Shown here one piece after another: positions 20,761 through 32,574 of a stretch of DNA of 64,000 nucleotides. The notes beneath the pieces are model-generated. The model ran no database searches. It was not told where the DNA came from and saw only the letters and a program-made list of their open reading frames with translations. The position numbers and the translations under genes were made by a program. Each line of letters opens with the position of its first letter. Positions within the stretch are counted from its first letter, which is position 1. Source of the DNA: Cryptomeria japonica (taxonomy: Eukaryota > Streptophyta > Pinopsida > Cupressales > Cupressaceae); NCBI RefSeq assembly GCF_030272615.1, contig NC_081411.1:187127449-187191448 (forward strand). The letters run 5' to 3'.

Positions 20761-21691
20761 ATTTGATTTGTTGCACTTGACAATTCTAGTGTTCATGCTC
20801 AGTATTCTAAAGCAAGACTTGCATATGTAATACTTGCTATTCCTAACGGAATCGCAAGTAGATTTTCCACTCCAACATTTGAGCTTGCATTTCAACAAGT
20901 TGCCTTGACAACATTTTTACAACTTTCTTGCATTTTTGACAATTTTGATGAGTTGTACAACTTTGAGCAACTTTCATCATCAAACCTCAATCTTGACACT
21001 TGAATATTTATCTTAGGCTCAAAACAATATCATTTGACTCAATCACCCTAAGGACAAAGCTTGCACTCCTCCTTGGACTAACCAAACCAACCCTCTCATA
21101 CGCAAAGGCTAAAGACTAAGAAACTACTGCCAAGCTAAGCAAACTAAGAAACAACTACACTAAAAGCAAAAAGATGGGGTCCCCATTTGCAATGGGGTGA
21201 TGTGTGATAATGTCAAAACAATTGGAAAGTCCATCAAATGAACATGGAGTGCATTTCTCAATGGTGACTTGGAGGAAGTGTACATGTCTCAGCGTTAGGG
21301 TTTTCAGGTTGCAATAAAAGAGCATCAAGTATGCAGATTGGTAAAAGCTTGTTATGACATGAAGCAGACACCTAGGGCATGGTACATAAATTTTTGAAAT
21401 GTATTTGGTTCAACGGGGATTCCAGAGACGTTCTTCAGATCCAAATTCATACATCAAAAGTGTTGGCAATAATATCATTCTTTTGGTCATTTATGTAGAT
21501 ATCATGATTACCAGTATTAAGACACATTTTATTGAACAAATCAAATTTAACTTGAGTAAAATTTTTGACATGATAGACTTGGGCCTCCTACATTATTGCT
21601 TAGGTGGTTTGGTAGACAAGAGGTTGCATTTTTATTTCTCAGTCTAAATATGCCAAGAGTTTGCTAGACAAGTTCATAATCATAGATTGCA

Positions 21692-21696
21692 AAATC
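21692..21696. repeat. Target site duplication AAATC (left)
   Basis: AAATC is repeated exactly at 22402-22406 on the other side of the solo LTR. Removing one copy plus the LTR restores the copia reading frame. Confidence 0.9.
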
Positions 21697-22401
21697 TGTT
21701 GATTTTAGTAATCAGATTTAAAGTAATTAACAGAAACTGAAAAAGCAACACATTATGGCACAAAACAGCACAAGAACAACACAACAGTACCCTGGGAAAA
21801 CCTCCCTCTTGGAGGAAAAACCCAGCATCAAAGATCCAGATCAAGTCTTTTATTCATAAGCAGATTACATGAACAGTATAGATCATTACTTATCTGATTG
21901 TGGTATCAACCTAGGGCAGATTCACAGAGACTTGGCCCAACTCAAATCAATGTATATGCTGATGCAGAATATCAATCTTGCTGTCTCAGAAGGGGCAGAA
22001 TATCAGCGCTACTTGGAGAGGGAGATCGAAGCAGTATGAAGACACCAATTCGCCCAGCAAGATGCCTAAAAAGTTCGCTCAAACTGATTATCCTTGTCCT
22101 GGATCAGATTCGCTCTAGATGACAACTTGAATGATAGGAGATTTAGTTCGGATAAGGCACATGAGAAATTCGCTTAAATGAAAATGATGTGTTATACTCA
22201 TGATTTATCCAAGTCGGCTGGGCAAGGTTGCCGCCCTTTTACATAATTTTGCAATTTGCCTTTTAGCGCTTAATTTGGGGCCTACATAAATTTTACAAGT
22301 TTATAATATGATTAATCGCTCATGTTATTACAATATGATTAAATTTTAATTGCCACAAGGCAACATTAAAATATAATCCGAACTAGCTATCCATTTCAAC
22401 A
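21697..22401 (-). mobile_element. Solo LTR (705 bp) inside the copia fragment
   Basis: It begins TGTTGATTTT and ends TTTCAACA, so the termini are TG..CA and inverted repeats of each other (TGTTGA/TCAACA). It is flanked by perfect AAATC duplications. There is no internal coding sequence. The minus orientation is inferred from the segment near 21780-21850, which on that strand reads like the end of a copia R/U5 region (GGTTTTTCCTCCAAGAGGGA). Confidence 0.85.
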
Positions 22402-22406
22402 AAATC
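22402..22406. repeat. Target site duplication AAATC (right)
   Basis: Matches 21692-21696 exactly. Confidence 0.9.
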
Positions 22407-22653
22407 TTGTCTACACTTATGGAGAAAGGGCTGAAGCTTTCAGCCAAAATTGACTAAAGGTGATCAATGATTTAGCATTTAGGCAACTAGTGGGTGACCT
22501 TATCTATCTTACAACCACTTGACTTGACTTGACTTGAGCTATGTTGTGAGTCACATTTCTAGATTCATGACAACATCTAAAGTAGGACATTGGGTTGCAG
22601 CTAAGAGGGAGTTGAGATATTTGAAAGGGATATTTGACTTTGGCATTCTGTAT

Positions 22654-22790
22654 TGTTGTGACGTATTCACCCATCGCCCCATTGCAAATGGGGACTCCCA
22701 CTTTTTCGCTTTCTAGGATAGTTGTCTTAGCTTAGTTGTTGCTTGTTGTCGAGTCTTTGCTATTAACCTTTTGCATGTAGTTGCCCAAAA
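22654..22790 (+). mobile_element. T-element 5' end, truncated copy (T3)
   Basis: TGTTGTGACG start, hairpin 1 GTGA, loop CGTAT, TCAC; hairpin 2 CCCCATT, loop GCA, AATGGGG (22677-22693). The following 90 bases resemble the leader start of the copy at 21220. After about 22790 the similarity is lost. Confidence 0.7.
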
Positions 22791-23158
22791 GCTAGTTGTA
22801 GTTGGCATAAAACACATCTTGTTATTTTTGGCATAAAACACATATTGTTATCTACCGAAGTATTAATTATTTTTATTAAGTGAGTTGTCACTCTCGGGTA
22901 GTTAGGTGTTGGTTGGTTGACGGTTGTGCATCTCTTGGCAACCGTTGGGTTCTTTATAAATATTGTGTACCACCAAGGAAGGTGGTATGGTATTGTCGGA
23001 TCTATTGTAATCCTTGGTCGACCATCTCTGGTCTTCTTCTCTGTAATAATTGTATGTGCGAATAAAGATATATTTTACTGCCGTGTCTGGTATGCATCGT
23101 CATGTACAATATTATTTCCTGTATTTAATTTATCAGTTGTATCGGCAAACACTGAGAT
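22791..23158 (+). repeat. LTR-like remnant with TATA box and polyadenylation signal
   Basis: TATAAATA at 22955-22962 and AATAAA at 23061-23066 are spaced as in an LTR U3-R. No partner LTR or coding region is attached. Confidence 0.4.
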
Positions 23159-23169
23159 GAAGTGAGGTT

Positions 23170-23546
23170 CAACATTTCCTTGGCCCTCCAAAGTCTTCAA
23201 CCTGCTTCTCCCAGCACTGTTTGTGGGTGCCCAAACCCGATCACACTCATTTCCATCCCTCACCATTGCCCTCAACATTTCACCTTTCCATTTCCTTCCA
23301 TTTCCACCTACCTCTACTTTCACCCACATTCTCTAGACCTCCCTCCATTTCCGTATGCACCGCCTTCCCTTCTTTTCACCCATCCACTATCTTACTCCCC
23401 TACATTTCCATTTTTCCTATCATATCCTAAAACTTCATTCACTATCCCCATATACCCCATCCTAACCTCCTTACCCATCTACCTATCCTCATCAACTACC
23501 TTTATTCCCCTAAACTCACCTGTCTTAACCCACATCTCATAGCCTT
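23170..23546. repeat. Pyrimidine-rich block, left part
   Basis: C/T-rich, G-poor low-complexity DNA. Similar DNA resumes at 25064-25356 and 32575-32960, so one block was probably split by the two insertions between. Open frames here are compositional artefacts. Confidence 0.7.
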
Positions 23547-25063
23547 TGTTGAAAGATCCCAAATGGATCCTTTTGCTGTTGCTGCTGTAAATTCTTAATT
23601 AAACACACTATATTTTTGTAATTTTTCGGTGATCTTATAGAATAGACATAAGTTGCAGAAAGGGATTGTTTCTTTTTGGGTTTTGATGTTATAAGTAAAG
23701 TAATTGATAAATAGCAACAATTGTGAATAAAACTGTAAACAATGTTCATATGTAAGAACACTTAAGCAATCTGAAAATATTGCAAATCATACCAGGGAAA
23801 TAACCTAGTTTTGTATTTAGCAAGAATCCATACATTTATTTGATGCCAGATGGAGGAATATTACTGGCAACGAATAAGGAAGACCAAATAAGCCGAATAC
23901 AACCCCTCAAGCCAACATACAAACAAGGCGTGGTTGCAAAGGAGGCGTGGAAGCTGCTGCAAATCACGTGCCAACTGAAATAGACCAGCTGCCCTGTTGA
24001 AACCCCCAATATGCACGCTGAATCTTTAGGACAAGAAGATGTGTCTTCTACCTTTGACAATCTCTGTGCAATCCTGGATAAATCCACTGTCAACTCCTGC
24101 TGAGGGCTACGCCCCAGAAAGCTTAGACCTGGGGTTTGCATCCCATACCAAAATCACTCTTCCAGAGCAATTCCCAAATTCGCAAGTTTCAAAATGATCA
24201 AAGATGCTATCAATTAGGTTTTCATCTCCTTATAACTCCTTTCCCTTTGCAAGTCGAACCCTAAAGAATAATAAAGCTTGCGCTTTATACTTAAAGTGAC
24301 ACTTTCCCAATTATGGCGTCAAACTATAGAAAAATATCACTTTATTGAGAATAAATAGCTTCAAGCATCCAAAAAGACTCCGGGAGGTGAGAATCATGTA
24401 GCAAAGTTCAAGACCTTTCCAACGAGCTATAACACATAGGCATATCAAACCAGATGAAGCCAAAAACCCCTTATTACTCCGAAATGGCTATATACATAGC
24501 CTTATTTTAATTTATTTAATCGCTAACTTAGGAAATATTTAAATATATTAAAATATTTCCATAGATCCAATAATAGCCCAAAATAACCAACCAAACATGA
24601 ATCTGACTTCGTCACCTGTCTGTGACTGATGTCGGACAAGATGGGCCAACTGGCAGTCCCATCCCTAAAATCTAGGGATACTCCTAGAAATTAGGAAACA
24701 CACCCAATCTTTTTGAAACTGAAACCATGGTATGGTCCCGTGGAACCTCAAATATGGAAACTGCGCCAACCTCCTAAAAAGTAGGGAATTGCCCTAAAAA
24801 GTAGGAACCTCTCTCCAAACACCTGTAACTGCTTAAAAGGATCCTGCTCTACTCCTTGGTCCCCCAGGTGGTCACTGAGTCAACTGCCAGTTCTCCCTAA
24901 AAAATAAGAACTGTCGTTTGAAGGTCCAAAATGGCTCACGGAGCCCCTGCAAAGCTCCCTGACCCTTAGAATGAGTCCCATAACCATGTCATTGATCTAC
25001 GGGAACTCGAATGGTAGGTCAACCTCTGCTCATCTCATGTCACCTAGAAAAGGGGACATTACA
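23547..25063 (-). mobile_element. Probable solo LTR (about 1.5 kb)
   Basis: Read on the minus strand it starts TGTAATGTCCCC at 25063 and ends TTTCAACA at 23547. A TATA-like GTATAAAG lies near 24285 (minus) and there is no coding. I could not find a clean 5-bp duplication (flanks GCCTT and TTTGC), so the call rests on TG..CA ends, the shared terminus with other LTRs here, and the interrupted pyrimidine-rich flank. Confidence 0.5.
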
Positions 25064-25356
25064 TTTGCCTCCCTTTTTTCCCTAAGCTTAAGTCTACCTC
25101 ACACCCATTCAACTACCCATCGCTACCCACACTACCCTACCCCTACCCCTATCCTATCCTAACCCATCTTCCTTCACCTAGGCTAAACCCCATCCCATTA
25201 TAGCCTACACCCCCTTTACCCTTCCATTACCCCTTTTACCTCCCACTCCACTTTATTCCCCAACATCTCCTAATTCCTCCCACATCCTAAACCTCCTTAT
25301 CCCACATATCTCCTACCTTCATCATCCATACCCCTTATGTCTCGCTTTCCCCAAAT
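25064..25356. repeat. Pyrimidine-rich block, middle part
   Basis: C/T-rich low-complexity DNA between the solo LTR and the Ty3 element; same composition as 23170-23546 and 32575-32960. Confidence 0.7.
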
Positions 25357-26595
25357 TGTCATGTCCCTAGCAAATTAATACCAATTGGCGGTATTAATTT
25401 TTAATAAAATGAACTTTCCTTATTTTATATTAGTTCCAATAATGACTAATATATTATAATAAGAGTTCAATTTTTGATTCTTCAATAAAGATTATAAGTT
25501 TAATATTAGTTTTGCTTAACATTTTGGCTAACTATTATTTGATTAATTAATCTTTGCGGGAGTTGGTTTTCCTACGGGAATTTTACCCGCTATTTGTCTT
25601 TTAAAATAAGGATTTGGCAGAGAAGAAGACATGGAATTTATAAAAACAATGTTTGAAAAGAGAAATTGATTATTCATGAGATATCAATACCAGTTGAAGG
25701 ATTCCTTTCGCCAGCCATTAACTGGCCTAATGGAACTATGAAGTAGTGAATCCCTAAAGAATAAAATATTGGCGGAATTACTTTTCAAATACTAGCTAAG
25801 GGAAACCCAACAAAAGATTGGCAGAGTGGCACGCAAATTTCAATCATTTCTTGTGTTCAGAAGGCACGCGAACTTCGTACCATTTTCCGTAAGGCTCGCA
25901 AACTGCGTCTGTATCAGAATATTGGCGGAGAGGCACGCAGACTTCTTTCATTCCCGTGTTTACCGACCGGCACGCGACTATCACCCATCTTCAGAACGGC
26001 TCACAAACTTCTTCTATCCTCTCGTGTATAGAATGACTCGCAATCTTTAGTTATTTTCCCGTGTACAAAAACGGTGCGCGAACTTCATTATTTCCAGAAG
26101 ACCCGAATTCGGGTGTAGTCTCTGTCATGCCGGGCCCCTTTCGTGTCACGTGAATCAATAAACCCGATGACGGGTGTGGCCAGGATGTGTTCCTGCAGTG
26201 ACGAAAAACCCAGGCAGATGTAGTGGGTGCCGTAAAGGAGACGGGACCAGTTCCAAGACGATAACACATGTGTGGAACATAGATCTTAATGCATTTGTTA
26301 ATGAGGTCATCTGCTATTATGTTTAACAGCGAATGCATGTAGACTTCCCAGATAGCCGACAGTGACGGGATTGGGCACAAACAGTCTCTGCAGTCTCAGG
26401 TTCATCTTGAAATACTCTCTTGTATGTTGAATACTGACTGTCAATAAATGCTATCAATAAATCTGAAAGTTAAATTGAAATTGCATGTGTTAAATTATTA
26501 AATCCATAGGCAACGAGTTAAGTTAAATACCACATTTCCTGTGTAATTTGGACACATACATCAATTTGCAGTCAATCCTAGTAAGGAATTTTATA
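25357..26595 (+). repeat. 5' LTR of the chromovirus-type element
   Basis: Starts TGTCATGTCCCT and ends GGAATTTTATA. It is 1239 bp and differs from the 3' LTR by scattered single-base changes, including at both termini (the 3' LTR has TGTGATG and TTTTACA). AATAAA signals lie near the 3' end. Confidence 0.92.
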
Positions 26596-26596
26596 G

Positions 26597-26608
26597 TGGT
26601 ATCAGAGC
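26597..26608 (+). promoter_or_regulatory. Primer binding site, initiator tRNA-Met
   Basis: TGGTATCAGAGC, one base after the 5' LTR, is the standard complement of the 3' end of plant initiator tRNA-Met. Confidence 0.92.
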
Positions 26609-26664
26609 TCTTGAATCCTGCCAGCCTATAGGGTGTTGAAACTTCATGAAAACTTAATGCACAG

Positions 26665-28089
26665 TTGAGTATGCACCAGGGAAATTATAATTTCCGAAGT
26701 ACTAGGGCTTGTCAAAACAGATTTCAAAACTCTCCTTTAGCACAGAGTAGTTCATCTATTTCGTTGGAAATTGAAGATAGCCACACCGAAACTGACGAGG
26801 AATTTATTTTTGAAACCAACTTGGGAGACGCGGATAACAATAGGGACTTGTTGGCTGCATTAATCAGAAGTCAGCAAGATATGCAAGATAATGTTAACAG
26901 AATGACCAACTTGATGACCCAATTTATGGATAATAATATAAACCAGCACCAACATAATGGAAGACAGAATAATCAACATCAAAATAATGGGGGAAACAAT
27001 GGGGGTAGAGATAAACAGTTGGTCAATAATCAGCTAGAAAGAACAGGAACAACTAGACCTTTCATGCCTACATTTACTGCTAGAAACCAACCGCCTGAAA
27101 ATGAACCTACAATAAGAGAAATACAGGAAGAAATACATCAGGATTGGTTAGGTTCGGGAGAAGAATTCAGATCAACAATGACATTTAGAGAATATTTAGA
27201 TGTCAGAATAAAACATAGGCCAAGAGGGCAGAGAGGAAACAATAGTGAATTGCAAAGGAAAATTGGGAAAATGTCCATTGCTCATTTTGATGGAACAGGT
27301 AAAAAAACTGCTCAGGCATGGGTGCAAAAATTAGATACATACTTCCAATTAAATCCTATGTTGGAAGATGAGGCAATTAAATATGCCGCATTACATCTTG
27401 ATGGTGTAGCACATGAATGGTGGCATCATGGGCAAGTAACTTTGGGTCATAATTTGATAAGTACTTATGTTGAGTTCACTGAGAAACTTATTGACAGGTT
27501 TGATTCTAAAGATCCTGAATTACATCTTAAAGATTTGACTCAGCTTAGGCAAACTGGAACTGTTGAGCAATATATTTCTGAATTTGAAAAATTAGCAGTT
27601 TTAGTTACTGAGATTTTAGAAAGACACAAGATTGTAATATTTATAGATGGATTGTCTGATTCCCTCAAAGGTTGGGTTAAGTCCTTAAACCCTCTTACCT
27701 TACAAACAACTGTCAAAAGAGCAAGAGAATTATAACCATCTTCAAAAGGAATTTTTTTTAATAAAGGACCACCTCCTAAACCAAAAAAAGACAAACAACC
27801 TTTCAATAAAGATAATTTCCCTAAAAACAGGTTAGATAAAGAAGAAAGGGAAGAGCTCAGAAGGAAAAAACTATCCTTCAGTTGTAGGAAAGCATGGCAG
27901 CCTGGACATAGATGTTTAGGGAAGGGAAAAATCCATTATATTGAGGTTATGTCTGACAGTGAGGATGAAGAGAATGTTGATCCTAACATAGAACGAGCAT
28001 CACAAAACACAGAGCCAGAAACATGTACTAAACAAGGAGAAGGAGTAATAGCATCTATGACAGGAACTCCACATTATAATATTTTCTAA
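26665..28089 (+). pseudogene. Ty3 gag
   Basis: Structural protein of the retrotransposon particle. It is open from 26665 to 27735, then a TAA and further sequence in the same frame to a second stop at 28087. An Asn/Gln-rich segment is followed by the gag core (FDGTGKKTAQAWVQKLDTYF, LHLDGVAHEWW, LTQLRQTGTVEQYISEFEKL). The nucleic-acid-binding knuckle after the first stop reads FSCRKAWQPGHRC and lacks the usual first cysteine. Confidence 0.85.
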
Positions 28090-28101
28090 GTTAGAGGAGT
28101 T

Positions 28102-28656
28102 TTGAATGGACAGTGTCTGATTGTTATGCTTGATAGTTGTTCTACTCATAATTTTATAGATGCAGCACTTGTGGAAAGACGTGGTTTGCAGACTAAAAAA
28201 CTTGAGGGATTTGATGTTAGAGTAGCAGGTGGAACTAATTTGTCTAGTACTCATAAAGTTCCTAAACTGAATATTACTCTTGGCAAATATACTGCTACTG
28301 ATGATTTTTATGTGATTGATTTGGCTGACACTAATGTTGTCTTGGGCATACAGTGGATGGAAACATTAGATGAATATACACAGAGTTTTAAAAGAATGGA
28401 ATTCTCTTTTAAAATTGATGATAAGAAGGTAGTCCTTCTTGGTATGTCTAACAATGGCCCCAGGATCGTTAGTGCTAAAAGAATGGAGGCTATTTTCAGA
28501 CATGGAGATGTGGCATGGTCAACACAATGTTTAATCTCCAACAAGGTATCAGGCTTTGAATCTAAATCTTATCAAGATGATTTGTTAAAAGTATTAGATT
28601 CACATCATTTGGTTTTTAGTGATATTCCTCTAGGAGTTCCACCTGATAGGGTTTGA
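28102..28656 (+). pseudogene. Ty3 aspartic protease region
   Basis: Contains LDSCSTHNFID, where the family active site is D-S/T-G. The glycine is replaced by cysteine here, so catalytic function is doubtful. The later NVVLGIQWM motif matches the end of the protease domain. The frame is lost near 28645 by a frameshift before RT. Confidence 0.8.
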
Positions 28657-28659
28657 ACA

Positions 28660-30560
28660 TACTATTGAATTAGAAGAAGGTACTAAACCAGTTATCACAA
28701 CTCCCTATAGACACCCTAAAACATTCAGGGATGAAATAGAAAAGGCAGTTAAGGAATTGTTGGATATGGGGCATATTAGACCGAGTTCTAGTCCTTTTGC
28801 ATCATCTGTAGTGTTGGTAAAAAAGAAGGATGGAACTCTTCGTATGTGTATTGATTACAGAGCTCTTAACAAGAAAACAATCAAAAACAGGTATCCAATT
28901 CCTCGAATTGATGAATTGTTAGATGAATTGCATGGTGCTATTTATTTTTCTAAAATTGATTTGAGATCAGTATATCATCAAATTAAATTAAGAGACTAAG
29001 ATATTCATAAAACTGCTTTTCGCTGTCATTATGGTCATTATGAATTCTTGGTTATGCCATTTGGTCTAACAAATGCTCCAGCCACATTTCAGTCCTGTAT
29101 GAATCATATCTTTAACAAACAGTTACGAAAATTTTTGCTAGTTTTCTTTGATGATATATTGATTTATAGCAAAATTTGGGAAGAGCATTTGAAACATATT
29201 GATATAGTTCTTGGTATTATGGAATCTCAATCACTGTATGCAAAGGCGTATAAATGTGAATTTGGAATGATTGAAATTTTGTATATAGGGCATATGATCA
29301 GTGCAGCAGGGGTACAGGTTCATCAAGAAAAGATAAGAGCCATTTTGGATTGGCCACGACCACGAAATCTTACAAAATTAAGGGGATTCTTTGGTTTATG
29401 TAGTTATTACAGGAGGTTTGTTAGAGGTTTTTCACAGCTTGGGGCACCCTTGACAGATCTTACCAAAAAAGGGCCATTCCGATGGACTGAGGAAGCTCAA
29501 TAGGTATTTGAGAAACTTAAAAAGGTAATGAGTTCTTGTCCAGTACTTGCTCTTCCAGACTTTAATCAGCCTTTTGTGTTGGAATGTGATGCTTCTGGTG
29601 ATGGAATAGGGGCAGTTTTAATGCAAAACAAACATCCTATAGTTTATGAAAGCAGGAAACTTAATAACCTTGAGAAATTGTATTCTATCTATGATAAAGA
29701 AATGTTGGCATTCATGCACGCATTGACAAAATTTAGACAATATTTGGTTGGCAACAGATTTGTAGTGAAAATTGACCTTAACAGTTTGAGATATTTCTTG
29801 GGACAAAAAGATTTAAATGACAGGCAACAGAAATGGGTCAGTAAGATCCAAGCTTATGATTTTGAGATTGAATATGTAAAGGTTAAAAATCATGTTGCAG
29901 ATGCTTTATCTAGAAGGCTTGAAATCAATGCGTTATCTGTAGTAACAGCTGATTGGAAATCTTTATTGTTGGTTGAATATTCAAAGGATTCTTTTGCATG
30001 TGATTTGCTAGATGGTAATATACAGGATGATAAATATACAATTATTAATGATGTTATCGATTACAAGGACATGATTTATTTAATTCCAGGATCGAAGTTG
30101 AAAGAAAAAATCCTCCAATCTATGCATGATATTCCTCTAGCATGGCATCCTGGATACTTCAAAACGTATCGACAGATAAGAGAAAGGTTCACTTGGAAAG
30201 GATTAAAAAACGATGTCCTACGTTATGTCAAGGAATGCACCACTTGCCAGCAAAATAAAGGAGAGCAAACTTATCCTGTAGGTTTATTACAACCACTACC
30301 TATACCAAATCAGAAATGGGAAAATATATCAATGGATTTCATCACAGGTTTACCGAGATCCCAAGGTAAAGATTGTATTTTTGTTGTGGTTGATAGATTA
30401 ACTAAATTTGCACACTTCTTATCTATCACTACAGAATTTACAGCAGTTCAGATTGCAGAGTTATTCTTCAGGGAGATTTTCTATTTACATGGTTTATCAA
30501 AGACTATAATCAGTGATAGAGATAGCAGATTTTTTAGTATATTTTGGGGGATCTTTTCAG
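28660..30560 (+). pseudogene. Ty3 reverse transcriptase, RNase H and integrase core
   Basis: Copies element RNA into DNA and inserts it. [36 protein letters not shown], then a stop at 28997, then FRCHYGHYEFLVMPFGLTNA and the catalytic VFFDDILIYSK; a second stop lies at about 29501. RNase H: LECDASGDGIGA, IYDKEMLAFMHAL, VADALSRR; the usual DHNSLRYF is DLNSLRYF. Integrase: zinc-binding HPGYFKTYRQIR..C..C, first Asp in MDFITGLP, second in ISDRDSRF. A frameshift near 30555 ends the frame. Confidence 0.9.
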
Positions 30561-31330
30561 ATTGACAGGTACAGAGTTGAATCATAGTACCAGTTATCAT
30601 CTGCAAACTGATGGACAGACAAAAATAGTGAACAAGTGGATCGAAGGTTACCTTCGTAACTATGTAGCTGGCCATCAGAAGGCTTGGGTTTGTTGGTTAT
30701 ATCTGGGTGAATATTGCTATAATACTACCTACCATATGTCAATTGGTGTGTCTCCTTTCAAAGCATTATATGGCTATGATGTAGTCTCTTTTCTTGACCT
30801 TGCTTTTGAGCAGAGTAATGTACCTAGATCTCGGGATTGGCTTCAAGAAAGCCAAGACATTTTGTCAGCTCTTAAGGAGAATTTGCAATATCGAACGCCA
30901 TATCGAAGTGGGAGATTTGGTATTTCTCAGGTTGCAACCTTATTGGCAATCTTCTCTCAAACGTAGTGTGTCGGATAAATTGAAACCTTGGTTTTATGGT
31001 CCATATCAGGTAGTTCAGAAGGTTGGTACAGTAGTCTACGAACTTGATTTACCAGAGGATAGCAAGATACACAATGTATTTCATGTATCTTGTCTCAAGA
31101 AAGCTTTGGGTCAGCGGGTATCAGTTTTAGAAGATTTACCTCCTTTGAATGATGAAGGAAAGCTCGAAATGATTCCAAAAGTTATTTTGGACACATGTGA
31201 CAGGCAACTGTGGAACAAAACTATCAGGGAATATCTCATCAAATGGAAAAATCTTCCTCAAGATGATGCCACCTAGGAAAATGAAAGAGTTTTGGAGTTG
31301 CTTGAGGGCAAGCAACACGAGGCAGGGGAG
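30561..31330 (+). pseudogene. Ty3 integrase C-terminal part and chromodomain
   Basis: Continues in a second frame with HLQTDGQTKIVNKWIEGYL, where the catalytic glutamate of the DDE triad is lysine. Another frameshift near 30900 leads to VGDLVFLRLQPYWQSS, LKPWFYGPYQVV and HNVFHVSCLKKALG. The end has chromodomain-like features (ILDTC..QLWNKTIREYLIKW, LPQDDAT, stop, ENERVLELLEG), the part that in chromoviruses directs insertion to marked chromatin. Confidence 0.85.
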
Positions 31331-31332
31331 AT

Positions 31333-32569
31333 TGTGATGTCCCTAGAAATTAATACCAATTGGTGGTATTAATTTTGAATAAAGTGAACTTTCCTTATTT
31401 TATATTAGTTCCAATAATGACTAATATATTATAATAAGAGTTCAATTTTTGATTCTTCAATAAAGATTATAAGTTTAATATTAGTTTTGCTTAACATTTT
31501 GGCTAACTATTATTTGATTAATTAATCTTTGTGGGAGTTGGTTTTCCTAAGGGAATTTTACCTGCTATTTGTCTTCTAAAATAAGGATTTGGCAGAGAGG
31601 AAGACATGGAATTTATAAAAACAATGTTTGAAAAGAGAAATTGATTATCCGTGAGATATCAATACCAGTTGAAGGATTCCTTTCGCCAACCATTAACTGG
31701 CCTAATGGAACTATGAAGTAATGAATCCCTGAAGAATAAACTATTGGCGGAATTACTGTTCGAATACTAGCTAAGAGAAACCCAACATAAGATTGGCGGA
31801 GTGGCACGCAAATTTCAATCATTTCTTGTGTTCATAAGGCATGCGAACTTCCTACCATTTTCCGTAAGACTCGCAAACTGCGTCTGTATCAGAATATTGG
31901 CGGAGAGGCACACAAACTTCTTTCATTCCCGTGTGTTCCGACCGACACGCGACTATCACCCATCTTCAGAACGGCTCACAAACTTCTTCTATCCTCCCGT
32001 GTATAGAACGGCTTGCAATCTTTAGTTATTTTCCCGTGTACAGAAACGGCGCGCGAACTTCATTATTTCTAGAAGACCCGATATCTTGTGTAGTTTCTGT
32101 CATGCCGGGCCCCTTCCGTGTCGCGTGAATCAATAAACCGATGACGGGTGTGACCAGGATGTGTTCCTGCAGTGACGAAAAACCCAGGTAGATGTAGTGG
32201 GTGCTGTAAGGGAGACGAGACCAGTTTCAACACGACAACACATGCGTGGAACAGAGATCTTAATGCATTTGTTAATGAGGTCATCTGCTATTATGTTTCA
32301 CAGCGAATGCATGTAGACTTCCCAGATAGCTGACAGTCACGGGATTGGGCACAAACAGTCTTTGTAGTCTCAGGTGCATCTTGAAATACTCTCTTGTATG
32401 TTGAATACTGACTGTCAATAAATGCTATTAATAAACCTGAAAGTTAAATTGGAACTACATGTTTTAACTTATTAAATCCATAGGCAATGAGTTAAGTTAA
32501 ATACCACATTTCCTGTGTAATCTGGACACATACATCAATTTGCAGTCAATCCTAGTAAGGAATTTTACA
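31333..32569 (+). repeat. 3' LTR of the chromovirus-type element
   Basis: 1237 bp, TGTGATGTCCCT to GGAATTTTACA; pairs with 25357-26595. Confidence 0.92.
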
Positions 32570-32574
32570 CAAAC

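Larger units (their letters stand above)
18640..21220 (-). mobile_element. T element, internally deleted copy (copy e)
   Basis: It starts at 21220 on the minus strand with TGTTTTGACA and the second hairpin CCCCATT, loop GCA, AATGGGG (21197-21181); the first hairpin is weakened to a 3-bp stem. The leader (21170-19640) carries its own diverged array, then only the C-terminal end of the ORF remains (19340-18926), then a tail with CTATAAAAGGGG. The N-terminal three quarters of the ORF are absent, so this looks like a deletion derivative. The right flank is a copia RT fragment. The 3' boundary is not resolved. Confidence 0.6.
21221..22653 (+). pseudogene. Ty1/copia RT fragment, interrupted by a solo LTR
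   Basis: Plus strand: SAFLNGDLEE.VYM and LVKACYDMKQTPRAWY (21221-21400), then YVDIMITS and MIDLGLLHYCLGGLVD (to 21650), then up to DCKI at 21696. The reading resumes at 22407 with LSTLMEKGLKLSAKID, LAFRQLVGDLIYL, LSYVVSHISRFMTT, GHWVAAKRELRYLKG and FGILY at 22653. Both outer ends are cut exactly where T-element 5' ends begin (21220 and 22654). Several stops and frameshifts are present. Confidence 0.85.
25357..32569 (+). mobile_element. Full-length Ty3/gypsy chromovirus-type retrotransposon
   Basis: 7213 bp with two LTRs (25357-26595 and 31333-32569), a primer binding site at 26597, gag, protease, RT, RNase H, integrase and a chromodomain, and a purine-rich tract AGGCAGGGGAGA just before the 3' LTR. 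Flanks are CAAAT (25352-25356) and CAAAC (32570-32574), a target duplication with one mismatch. The coding part has at least five in-frame stops and three frameshifts, so it cannot produce its own proteins. Confidence 0.93.

Noticed and set aside
23162-23542. 126-codon plus-strand frame in pyrimidine-rich DNA
   Set aside because: Ser/Pro/Leu/Phe composition follows from C/T-rich low-complexity sequence.
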